Source: Caryophanales bacterium UBA1427
GTDB taxonomy: Bacteria > Bacillota_I > Bacilli_A > ML615J-28 > CAG-313
NCBI GenBank assembly: GCA_002329485.1
Contig: DCTZ01000020.1
Location: 11,031-36,171, forward strand
Direction: 5' to 3'
DNA length: 25,141 nucleotides
Shown here: positions 15,438 through 23,309 of the stretch, in pieces
Layout: every line of letters starts with the position of its first letter
Numbering within the stretch: position 1 is the first letter of the stretch
Notes under the pieces: generated by a model
Told to the model about the DNA's origin: nothing
What the model saw: the letters and a program-made list of their open reading frames with translations, nothing else
Database searches by the model: none
Translations under genes and position numbers: made by a program

Positions 15438-17144
15438 TTATTCGAATTTTACTTTTTGTTCGTATTCCGCAAGCCATTGGTCCAAAACGGAAACAATTTT
15501 TTTGACGGTGCCGTCTTCAAACGGGTTAAGGAGATTACCAATCTTTAAAAGGTTAAGGAACGAATCGCTGCCGCCTGCGCAACACAACCGATAATAGTCC
15601 TGCCATGCTTTTTCGTGGTTTTGGTGGTCTTTTATCCAGAATTGGTGGGCGCAGACTTGGGCTAATGTATAATCGATGTAATAGAACGGTACCTGGAAGA
15701 TATGTCCTTGACGGAACCAGTAACCGCCGCGGTTCAGGAAATCGACTTCGTAGATTTTGTAAGGGAGGTATTTTTCTTCAATTTTGCGCCAAGCGGCTTT
15801 TCTTTCTTCAGGGGACGCTTCCGGATTCTCGTAAACGAAATGTTGGAACTCGTCGACCGCAACCCCGTAAGGGATAAAGATCAAAGAATCCGCCAAATGG
15901 CTGTAATAGTATTTCTTGGCGTCTTCTTTGAAGAAGAGTTCCATCCACGGCCAGGCGAAAAACTCCATGCTCATGGAATGGATTTCGGCAGCTTCCATGG
16001 TCGGCCACATGTAATCAGGGATACCGATGTTCCGGCTGGAAAAAACCTGGAATGCATGTCCGGCTTCATGAGTCAAAACATCGACATCGCCGGAAGTGCC
16101 GTTGAAATTGGCGAAAATAAACGGCGATTGGTATTCCGGAATATATGTGCAGTAGCCGCCGCTTTCTTTGCCCGGTTTGGCATCGAGATCAAGCAGTTCT
16201 CGCGATGTCATGAAATCGATGAAATCGCCGGTTTCTTTGCTCATTTCGTGATACATCTTTTTAGCCTGTTCGACGAGCCACGGGCGGTCGCCTTTCGGGG
16301 TAGGATTGCTCGAAAGAAAACTTAAGGCCAAGTCGTAACTCTTCAGATCCGGGATGTTCAGCCGTTTGGCTTTTGCAGCGATTAACCGTTTGACAACCGG
16401 AACGACGTCCTCGTAGACCTGTTTACGGTAATTGGCCACCATTTCGGCATCGTAATCGGTGCGCGACAAACGGTAATAGCCCACTTCCACGAAGTTTTTG
16501 AAACCGAGTTTTTTGGCAATACCCGCTCTGACCTTGACAAGTTCGTCATAGATTTCGTCAAAAGCTTTTTCGTTTTGTTCGTAGAAGTCAGCCACCGCTT
16601 TTTCCGCATCCCTTCTGGTATTGCGATCGGGATCCTGCAGGAACGGACCCATTTGCGAGAGGTTGTAGGTACCGCCTCTAAATTCGATTTGGGCGCTTGC
16701 TTTCAGCTTGTTGTACTTGGTTACCAATTTGTTTTCCTGTTGGAGATCGGGGATGATTTCCGGTTTGAATACTTTCAATTGGACTTCGACCATTTTGAAC
16801 AGATGTTCGCCCAGGTGTTTGACCAGTTTTTCTTTGTGGGGGCTTTTAACCAATGCCTGCAACAACTCATTTTGATAGCCTTCGTAAACCGGACCGTTTT
16901 CGTCGAAAAAGGCACGTTCGGTTTCGTAAAACGGATCTTGGGTGTTGATGCTGTTGCGGATGGAACAAAGCGTGGACATTGTATCAAAATGGGCCCGTAC
17001 TTTGTTGAGTTCATCAATGGCTTTGACCGAATCGACCTTAGGATTATCGTCGGACAAAATGGCAATCGTTTCTTCAAACTTTTGCTTTACTTTTTCCAAA
17101 TCGGGACGGACGTACTGATAATCCTTAAATGTAATGGTAGACAT
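15438..17144 (-). CDS. M3-family oligoendopeptidase (PepF-like zinc metallopeptidase)
   Basis: From ATG 17144, preceded by AAGGAG, the protein is 568 residues (an upstream frame extension to 17177 lacks a ribosome binding site). The zinc motif is HEAGH (His359, Glu360, His363), and the third ligand is Glu387 in EAAEIHSMSMEFF. This M3 group of about 560 residues cleaves short peptides in the cytosol after import. I think it is closer to the shorter M3 oligoendopeptidases than to classical 600-residue PepF. No signal peptide is present. A PepF gene lies in the opp-spx-yjbK region of B. subtilis, so its presence in the same window may be conserved context. It is a monocistronic gene facing a convergent GH18 gene. 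Confidence 0.92.
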   Translation of the reverse strand: MSTITFKDYQYVRPDLEKVKQKFEETIAILSDDNPKVDSVKAIDELNKVRAHFDTMSTLCSIRNSINTQDPFYETERAFFDENGPVYEGYQNELLQALVKSPHKEKLVKHLGEHLFKMVEVQLKVFKPEIIPDLQQENKLVTKYNKLKASAQIEFRGGTYNLSQMGPFLQDPDRNTRRDAEKAVADFYEQNEKAFDEIYDELVKVRAGIAKKLGFKNFVEVGYYRLSRTDYDAEMVANYRKQVYEDVVPVVKRLIAAKAKRLNIPDLKSYDLALSFLSSNPTPKGDRPWLVEQAKKMYHEMSKETGDFIDFMTSRELLDLDAKPGKESGGYCTYIPEYQSPFIFANFNGTSGDVDVLTHEAGHAFQVFSSRNIGIPDYMWPTMEAAEIHSMSMEFFAWPWMELFFKEDAKKYYYSHLADSLIFIPYGVAVDEFQHFVYENPEASPEERKAAWRKIEEKYLPYKIYEVDFLNRGGYWFRQGHIFQVPFYYIDYTLAQVCAHQFWIKDHQNHEKAWQDYYRLCCAGGSDSFLNLLKIGNLLNPFEDGTVKKIVSVLDQWLAEYEQKVKFE

Positions 17145-17318
17145 TATCTTCAACTCCTTACTTTTTTTAATTACCAATAGTATACAAGAATTTTTTTGTT
17201 TTGGGGAAAAATTGGCTTATTTTTTTAAAAGGATTTGTCTGACATGTCTAAGTTATTATTCGGAGAATGAAAAAGATAAAATTTTTTTCATAAATTATTA
17301 CCATCTTCGTTTTCCTTG

Positions 17319-17327
17319 TGGTATAAT
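17319..17327 (+). promoter_or_regulatory. Extended -10 promoter of natAB
   Basis: TGGTATAAT is an extended -10. A weak -35 (TTACCA, 17298-17303) lies 18 bases upstream of the TATAAT. The start codon of natA is about 50 bases downstream, behind AAAGGAGG. Confidence 0.65.
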
Positions 17328-17377
17328 AAAAAAGCTTGCAATTTTTAGATTTTCATTTTTAAAGGAGGAATGCAAAA

Positions 17378-18157
17378 ATGGAAGCAACCATCGTAGTAAA
17401 GGATTTGAGGAAAACCTTCCGTCAATCGGCCAAACAAATGAAAATCAACCACTCGAAAGAGAAAATCAAGGTAGCGGTTGACGGAATCAGTTTCGAAACC
17501 TTTCCCGGGGAAATTTTTGGCTTGCTTGGTCCAAACGGCGCCGGAAAAACGACAACGCTCCGCTGCATCGCCACGTTGATTCGTCCCGATTCCGGAGAAA
17601 TCAAAGTTAAGGGAATCGACGCTTCCGACGAACTCGCTATCAAAAAATCGATTGCTTTTTTGACCAACGAAATCCGTTTGGAAGACCAAATGACGCCAAA
17701 CTATGCTTTTGATTATTATGCCCGTTTTCACGAAATGCCGCAAGAATTGATTCATGCCCGCAGAAAAGAACTGTTCGATTATTTCGGCATCAACGATTTT
17801 TCGGAAGTCAAGATCGGGGATTTGTCAACCGGGATGAAACAAAAAGTTTCGATTGCGGTTTCGCTTGCCCACGACCCGGATGTCATCATTTTCGATGAAC
17901 CGACCAACGGCCTCGATATCCTCACCGCAAAATCCGTTACCGATTATCTCAAAGAACTGAGCCGTCAGGGCAAAACGGTAATTATCAGCACCCACATTAT
18001 GGGCTTGGTCGAAAAATTGTGCGACCGCGCCGGTATCATCATCAACGGCAAAATGGTTATGTGCGATACCGTCAAAAACGTTCGCGCCCTCAGCCCGACC
18101 AATGATTTGGAAGATGTCTTTTTCGAAATTTACCAAAAAGGAGGCTTAACCGAATGA
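17378..18157 (+). CDS. natA: ABC transporter ATPase, NatA-like
   Basis: The 259-residue ATPase has Walker A GPNGAGKT (51-58), signature LSTGM (149-153), Walker B IIFDEP (170-175) and the switch His at 206. The wording around SIAFLTNEIRLEDQMTPNYAFDYYARFH resembles NatA, the ATPase of the Na+-extruding NatAB exporter. It lies in the cytoplasm bound to its permease. The stop overlaps the start of natB (ATGA), so the two are translationally coupled. Substrate assignment (Na+ or another drug/ion) is by family only. Confidence 0.85.
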   Translation: MEATIVVKDLRKTFRQSAKQMKINHSKEKIKVAVDGISFETFPGEIFGLLGPNGAGKTTTLRCIATLIRPDSGEIKVKGIDASDELAIKKSIAFLTNEIRLEDQMTPNYAFDYYARFHEMPQELIHARRKELFDYFGINDFSEVKIGDLSTGMKQKVSIAVSLAHDPDVIIFDEPTNGLDILTAKSVTDYLKELSRQGKTVIISTHIMGLVEKLCDRAGIIINGKMVMCDTVKNVRALSPTNDLEDVFFEIYQKGGLTE

Positions 18158-19401
18158 AACACGCGCTGAACATCGTACGCAAAGAACTCGACAAAATCTT
18201 TCGCAATCCGCGGTTAATCTTTTCCACCTTTATTTTACCAGGCCTGTTGATTTTCGTGATTTACAGTGTGCTCGGAAAAACCTTAAACAGCCAAGTTCAA
18301 AAAGCCAACGAACATATGAGCAAAATTTATGTCGTCAACGGTCCGGACAGTTTTTATGCGGCGCGGGATCTTTACGACAGTCTTTCGGAAGCCGATCCGG
18401 AAACCTATTATAAATTGAATGCGGATTTTATTCCTTTTGACCCTTCTACGATCGAAGGTAATCTGCCGCTTAAAGATTACCTTACTGGTCTTGTGGATGA
18501 AGGTCAGGTTGACGCTTTGGTTTCGTTTGAAGCCGACTTCAAAAACAAAGTGGAAGCCTTTCTGAATAAAGAACGCGACACCGCTCCGGAAGTCTTCATT
18601 TACGCCAATTCCACCATCAACAATTCTTCGGTCGCATTGAGCAAAATCAATACTTTGCTGGGACTGATGAATTCCACCAAAATGGCCGAAATCGGCAATC
18701 CGCCGAGCATCTATACCGGTATTCCGGTTGAACTGGCCAGCGAAGAACAAACCTCCGGTCAGATGATCGGAATGTTGTTGCCGATGCTGATAACGGTTTT
18801 CGTGTTCGCCGGAGGAATTTCGGTCGGAGCCGACGCGATTGCGGGGGAAAAGGAACGAGGAACCATCTCCACCTTATTGATGGCACCGGTTTCCAAAAGT
18901 TATATCGTAATCGGCAAAATCATTGCTACCATCATCATAACCGTGCTTTCTTCGCTCGGATCGTTTGTCGGTGTCATCGCCTCGTTCCCGAATGCGAAAG
19001 AATTGTTCGGCAACGTGAACATGATCAGTTACGGTTTTGTCCAATACGTGCAGATTTTCACGGTCATCATTTTGATTGCTTTAATCGCTTCGAGTTTCTT
19101 TTTAATCGCTTCGGCGATTGCCAAGAGCACGAAAGAAGCAACAATGTATGCCACTCCGGTTTACATGATTGCCATGGTTACCAGTTATTTTCCGATGTTT
19201 ACCGACAAACTGCCGAAAGAAGCCGGACCGTATCTGATTCCGATTTACAATTTGATTTTGGGCTTGAAAGGAATTCTTTTGTCCAATTTAACGACGCTCA
19301 ATTTCTTCCTGATTGTTGGTTCGACTTTGGTTTATGCGGTTTTGCTTTTGAATTTGGTCAGGGTCCTTTTCAAGAGCGAACAGCTGATGTTCCAAAAGTA
19401 A
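18154..19401 (+). CDS. natB: ABC-2 type permease, NatB-like
   Basis: The 415-residue membrane protein has TM1 at about 22-42, a large external domain (about 45-200), then several more TM helices. The ABC-2 motif GEKERGTISTLLMAPVSKS follows TM2. This arrangement fits NatB/ABC-2 efflux permeases that pair with the preceding ATPase. It starts inside the natA stop codon. A strong terminator follows. Confidence 0.85.
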   Translation: MKHALNIVRKELDKIFRNPRLIFSTFILPGLLIFVIYSVLGKTLNSQVQKANEHMSKIYVVNGPDSFYAARDLYDSLSEADPETYYKLNADFIPFDPSTIEGNLPLKDYLTGLVDEGQVDALVSFEADFKNKVEAFLNKERDTAPEVFIYANSTINNSSVALSKINTLLGLMNSTKMAEIGNPPSIYTGIPVELASEEQTSGQMIGMLLPMLITVFVFAGGISVGADAIAGEKERGTISTLLMAPVSKSYIVIGKIIATIIITVLSSLGSFVGVIASFPNAKELFGNVNMISYGFVQYVQIFTVIILIALIASSFFLIASAIAKSTKEATMYATPVYMIAMVTSYFPMFTDKLPKEAGPYLIPIYNLILGLKGILLSNLTTLNFFLIVGSTLVYAVLLLNLVRVLFKSEQLMFQK

Positions 19402-19404
19402 ACA

Positions 19405-19439
19405 AAAACAGTCCGATTGCGGACTGTTTTCTTTTTTTG
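19405..19439 (+). terminator. Terminator after natB, possibly also serving ispH
   Basis: A 10-bp perfect stem (19405-19414 with 19421-19430) with a 6-base loop is followed by CTTTTTTT. On the minus strand the stem is followed by T5, so it could also end ispH, whose stop is at 19448. Confidence 0.88.
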
Positions 19440-19447
19440 TATATTTG

Positions 19448-20377
19448 TCAGCGGTAATAATCCAAAGGCGACAAAACCGATTTTTTCGGTTCGAAGTTAC
19501 CCGAAAGCAGGTACTGGTAAATTTCTTCGACGATGACATTGGGTGTGGAAGTTCCCGAAGTAAGATAAATGGTATCGTACAGGACTAAACTTTCAAACGG
19601 CAAGTCGTCGAGGTGTTCCACCAGACATACGTCTTGACCGCTGAAACGTTTGGCGGTTTCCGAAAGTTTTCTGGTGTTGTTGCTAATAGGATCGCCAACG
19701 ATGACAAACAGGCATTTTTGGCCGCTTTCCTTGGCTTCCCCCGCAACCTTTCGCATTACTTCCTGGCGGATTTTGGTAGCGTAACAGACTTTGTCCATTA
19801 TGACGGTTTGGGGGTATTTCTTGGCAACAGCTGCTTCCACGGCTTCCATGTTGAATTTCGACATCGTCGTTTGGTTGGTTAAAGCAATTTTTGGGTTTTG
19901 TATTTCCAGTTTTTCGATATCGGACAAATCTTCAATCAGATGGACTTGAGGACTGATCGACAGCGCCGCTTCCGTCTCCGGATGGGTCGTTTTGCCCAGA
20001 TAAATGATATCGTAGCCGTGGGACAAATATTCTTTAATCATTGAAAACGATTTGCCGACAAAAGGGCAGGTAGTATCGATGATATGCAAACCTTTGTTTT
20101 GGGCTTTTTCTTTGATTTTGTCATCAATGCCGTGGGCGGTAAAGACAACCGTTCCTTCGTTGATTCGATCGATGACAGCTTCCTTGTTTCGGTCCTCCTC
20201 GATGATAAAACCGTTGTGCGTCAAAAATTGTTTGACAAAACGGTTGTGAACAAGATTGCCGATTAAGTACCAAGGTTTGGGGGGATTGATGTGGGTCAAA
20301 TCCTGCATCATGCGCAAAGCGCGCAAAACGCCGAAACAAAAGCCTTGAGGTTCAATTCTAATTATTTTCGGTGGCAA
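19448..20377 (-). CDS. ispH: 4-hydroxy-3-methylbut-2-enyl diphosphate reductase IspH
   Basis: The 309-residue enzyme carries out the last step of the MEP isoprenoid pathway, making IPP and DMAPP. The three Fe-S cysteines are Cys14 (GFCFGV), Cys104 (TTCPFV) and Cys198 (KVCYATKIRQ). The catalytic Glu is in THPETE (Glu134), with SNNTRKL near 232-238. The start is TTG (20375-20377) with GAGGG ideally spaced; no ATG upstream fits. Divergent from efp, with a TATAAT (20398-20403, minus strand) ahead of it. Confidence 0.94.
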   Translation of the reverse strand: MPPKIIRIEPQGFCFGVLRALRMMQDLTHINPPKPWYLIGNLVHNRFVKQFLTHNGFIIEEDRNKEAVIDRINEGTVVFTAHGIDDKIKEKAQNKGLHIIDTTCPFVGKSFSMIKEYLSHGYDIIYLGKTTHPETEAALSISPQVHLIEDLSDIEKLEIQNPKIALTNQTTMSKFNMEAVEAAVAKKYPQTVIMDKVCYATKIRQEVMRKVAGEAKESGQKCLFVIVGDPISNNTRKLSETAKRFSGQDVCLVEHLDDLPFESLVLYDTIYLTSGTSTPNVIVEEIYQYLLSGNFEPKKSVLSPLDYYR

Positions 20378-20397
20378 GTTAATCCCTCCTCTTAAAT

Positions 20398-20403
20398 ATT
20401 ATA
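20398..20403 (-). promoter_or_regulatory. -10 element of ispH
   Basis: A perfect minus-strand TATAAT lies 20 bases before the TTG start. No convincing -35 was found. Confidence 0.45.
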
Positions 20404-20452
20404 TCAAATTCTCGGTTAAAAACCCCTAAATATAGAAAGTTTTTTGTTTTTC

Positions 20453-20481
20453 TTGAAAAAAGACCCCAAAAATAGTATAAT
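20453..20481 (+). promoter_or_regulatory. Promoter of efp
   Basis: TTGAAA (20453-20458) and TATAAT (20476-20481) are 17 bases apart. The gene start is 27 bases after the -10. Confidence 0.8.
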
Positions 20482-20507
20482 AAGGCAATAAGAATTGGAG
20501 GTCCAAA

Positions 20508-21065
20508 ATGATTTCAACAAGTGATTTTAAAACCGGTTTAAATATCCTTTACAATAATAACCTATATCAGATTATGGAATTCCAACATGTCAAACCCGGA
20601 AAAGGACAGGCTTTTGTGCGGACGAAACTGCGCAACCTGAGAACCGGAGCTATTTTCGAATACTCCTTCAATGCTGGGGAAAAGATGGAAATCGCCCAAA
20701 TCGAAAAGAAGAAAATGCAGTTTTCCTATACCACGACTGATACCTACTGCTTTATGGATATGGAAACATTCGAACAGGTGGAACTTCCGTCCGAACGGTT
20801 AAAATGGGAATCCAACTTTTTGCTTGAAGGCATGGAAGTGGAAATCGTCTGCTACGGATCCGAAATCCTGGGTATCAATCTGCCGGAAAAAGTGGTCTTG
20901 GAAGTTGTGGAATCGGCTCCTGCGGTTGCGGGAAACACCGCCACCGCCGCTTTAAAAGAAGTCAAAATGGAAACCGGTTTGGTTGTCAAAGTTCCGATGT
21001 TCGTCAACCAAGGCGACAAACTGATTATTTCGACTTCCGACGGCAAATATTCATCCCGGGCTTAA
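20508..21065 (+). CDS. efp: Elongation factor P
   Basis: The 185-residue protein has the three OB-like domains of EF-P and the modifiable Lys32 in KPGKGQAF. Conserved segments RTKLRNLRTGAIFEYSFNAGEK and the C-terminal GDKLIISTSDGKYSSR are present. It relieves ribosome stalling at polyproline stretches; in Bacillus the residue at this position carries a 5-aminopentanol group. GGAGG precedes the ATG. Monocistronic with own promoter and terminator. Confidence 0.97.
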   Translation: MISTSDFKTGLNILYNNNLYQIMEFQHVKPGKGQAFVRTKLRNLRTGAIFEYSFNAGEKMEIAQIEKKKMQFSYTTTDTYCFMDMETFEQVELPSERLKWESNFLLEGMEVEIVCYGSEILGINLPEKVVLEVVESAPAVAGNTATAALKEVKMETGLVVKVPMFVNQGDKLIISTSDGKYSSRA

Positions 21066-21098
21066 TCGCCAAAAGAAACCATTTTCCTTGTTGTTAAG

Positions 21099-21157
21099 GG
21101 AGCAACCGAAAAAGGCGAACCTAAAGGGTTTGACCTTTTTTAGTTGCTCCTTTTTTT
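21099..21157 (+). terminator. Large structured terminator of efp
   Basis: GGAGCAAC (21099-21106) pairs with GTTGCTCC (21143-21150), followed by T7. Inside, AAAAAGG/CCTTTTT and AACC/GGTT continue the hairpin with small internal loops. The whole is longer than the other terminators of this window. Confidence 0.85.
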
Positions 21158-21188
21158 CCAAAAAAAACAAATTTCTTATTTACCTATA

Positions 21189-21197
21189 TGGTATACT
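21189..21197 (+). promoter_or_regulatory. Extended -10 promoter ahead of the small RNA candidate
   Basis: TGGTATACT, within TATATGGTATACT, lies just downstream of the efp terminator. It is nearly identical to the second promoter at 21316-21324. There is no good -35. Confidence 0.5.
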
Positions 21198-21203
21198 GTT
21201 AAT

Positions 21204-21297
21204 CAAGTTTTTTGAAGTTTTCGGAAGAGTGCAGTCTTTTACCAGGACAGGATGGAAACCGCTAGAACAGGCAAGAAAAAAACAGTCGGTCTTTTTT
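21204..21297 (+). ncRNA. Candidate small RNA of unknown class
   Basis: Between the efp terminator and the next gene lies a unit of about 94 bases with its own extended -10 promoter and ending in T6 (21292-21297). No convincing protein is encoded. The core TTTTACCAGGACAGG, then GGAA (21252-21255), and the later GGCAAG resemble the domain IV region of small SRP RNA: CTT..CC could pair with GG.AAG across an asymmetric loop. However, the AGCA side of the conserved symmetric loop is not present, so SRP identity is not established. AAACCG can pair with CGGT.TTT as a weak terminator. It could instead be a regulatory leader. Confidence 0.35.
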
Positions 21298-21324
21298 GCA
21301 ATTATGCCCTTTATATGGTATAAT
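21296..21324 (+). promoter_or_regulatory. Promoter of the phosphodiester glycosidase gene
   Basis: TTGCAA (21296-21301) and extended -10 TGGTATAAT (TATAAT 21319-21324) are 17 bases apart. The start codon is 35 bases further on, behind AGGAGG. Confidence 0.75.
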
Positions 21325-21329
21325 CATTA

Positions 21330-21343
21330 GGAAAACGTTTTTA
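21330..21343 (+). promoter_or_regulatory. cre-like catabolite control operator
   Basis: The 14-base site matches the Bacillus CcpA cre consensus TGAAARCGYTTTCA at 12 positions and has a perfect AAAACGTTTT palindrome (21332-21341). It lies at the expected transcription start, so binding would block transcription of the glycosidase gene. CcpA itself is not in this window. Confidence 0.35.
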
Positions 21344-21358
21344 TTTTAGGAGGATTGT

Positions 21359-23298
21359 ATGAAGAAGACAATCAAGAAAATATGCTTTTTTATCATTTCC
21401 TTGGTAATTTTGACTCTGCTTTTTCCGGGGCTTAAGGTTTTCGGAGAAACCGAAATCACCGAACCCTGGGTGCCCGTTATTATGTGGAAGAAAACGTGGA
21501 AACCAATTTCTTACGGTCGGGAATTGTCCATGTGAAAGATAAAGCCATGAGCAGTACCGATGAATCCGGGATGTCGGCCGGAGGTTCCGATTCAAGCGGC
21601 GGAAAGGTAATTGCCAATCAGTTTTATCCTCAGAGCGTCAATGTTTTGACCGTACCGTCCCAAAGCGGTGTCAAAGTCGTCAACTGGACTTTAACTAATC
21701 CGCTCGGTTGGACGCTTGCCACGGTTCGGGAATTGGCGAAAGATTTTGAAAAGAACAATCCGGGCTGGAAAGTTGTAGCCGCAATCAACGGCGATTTCTT
21801 TGATATCAAAGGCACCGGTGCTTTGCCTTATCAAACGAACGGCGTTACCGTTTCCAACGGCGAAGTTTTGCGTCCCATAACCAACAATGCGACCATCGGC
21901 TTTACCAACAACGGGACCGAAAACTCGCTTGTTGCGGGTAAGAATTTTCAAGTCGGTCAACACCAGTTGGATGTTTTCGACAATAACGGAGAAATAATTG
22001 CGTCCTTTGCCATCAACAGCTTCAATACTGAGCCTGATGAAGGCGAAACCAATTTATATTTTACTTTTCCTTATTTGGAAAACGGCGAACGGAAAGAACA
22101 AACGCAAGTCGTCCCGCCCGAAAACTCTTATACCGTAATCAGTCCGATTCGCGGTTTGGCCATGAGCGCGAATAAATTCTACGGCAAAGGGAAAATTAAT
22201 GTTGTAGGCGAAGAACGCACCCTAACTTTGGGACAATTTGCGATTGTCACCAAAAATGCCGAACTTAAGGCTTTGTTAGCCCAAAACGTTTTGATTCGCA
22301 TCCAACAGCCGGTAATCGGAGATTACGCGGAATGCGACAATATAATCGGGGGCGGCGTAACGCTTGTTTTGAACGGCGAAGGTTATAATCCGACCGATTT
22401 TAACCGCCATCCGCGGACCATGGTGGGACGCAAAGCTGACGGGACTTTGGTTTTTGCCACCGTCGACGGAAGACAGGTAGCGAAAAACATGTACGGAATG
22501 TTGCAGGAAGAAATGGCGGCTTTAATGTTGCACTACGGCTGCGTGGAAGCATATAATTTAGATGGCGGGGGTTCCACGACTATGATTATCCGCGAAGGCA
22601 ATAATTTCCGGGTCGTAAATTCTCCTTCCGAAGACAACGAACGCCGGGATTCCAACGCTTTGTTGATAGTCGTTCCGGAATTGACTCTCAATATCGCCGG
22701 GATAACCGACCATTCGCTCAACCTCTCCATGTTGACCCCGCAAAAAGAGGTTGTCATTGATAATGTTAAAGTTACCGTTAACAACCAAACTTTGCTGATG
22801 GAAGACAATGCGGTGGAATTTACCAATTTGGCTCCGAGTCAATCTTACGAGGTTACCTATACCTATGATTTGACCTATCAGGGATTGACCAGAATGATGA
22901 CCGGGGAACCGTTTACGGTTAGGACCGGAAAAACCAAACCGACCGTTAATAAATTTACCTATGAATTGATTGACGGCGAATATATCATAAGTTGGGACTA
23001 TTCCGATCCGGATGAAATCGTTACCCAGGCTTATATCAAAATCGGAACCGAGATTGAATTTGTCCGGGAAAAAACGGGCAGCATCGCAATACCGAAAAAC
23101 AAAGTGGAAGGCAAAACCGTCAATCTCATTTTCAAAGGCGATTGGGACAGCGACCCAAGCGAACGTTTCGAATTTTCCTATATTGCCGAAGAAATCAAGC
23201 CGGTCAAAAAAGGCTGTCAATTGGGAGCTAGTTTTTACTATCTTCAAACCGTTTTGACCGTTACGGCTGTTTTGCTTATTTTTAAAAGAAGAAAATAG
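21359..23298 (+). CDS. Phosphodiester glycosidase (NAGPA-type) surface protein, frameshifted after the signal peptide
   Basis: AGGAGG precedes ATG 21359, which opens a signal peptide (MKKTIKKICFFIISLVILTL) and stops after about 57 codons. The main frame starts without any ribosome binding site (GTG 21484). Adding one A in GAACCC (21461-21466) joins them into 646 residues reading TEITETLGARYYVEE. The main domain has family marks AAINGDFFDIKG, IGGGVTLVLNG, HPRTMVGRKADGT and YNLDGGGSTTMI. Relatives hydrolyse sugar-phosphodiester bonds, for example in wall or capsule polymers; the substrate here is unknown. Two fibronectin-like segments follow. The C-terminus is KKGC, a hydrophobic helix, then FKRRK, a surface anchor. 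A cre-like operator suggests sugar control. The aminotransferase start is 12 bases after the stop. Confidence 0.75.
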
Positions 23299-23309
23299 GA
23301 GGTTTTTCC

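Noticed and set aside
21204..21297. Firm assignment of the small RNA as SRP RNA
   Set aside because: The conserved AGCA strand and the closed GGAA tetraloop stem are not evident, so only a candidate of unknown class is listed.
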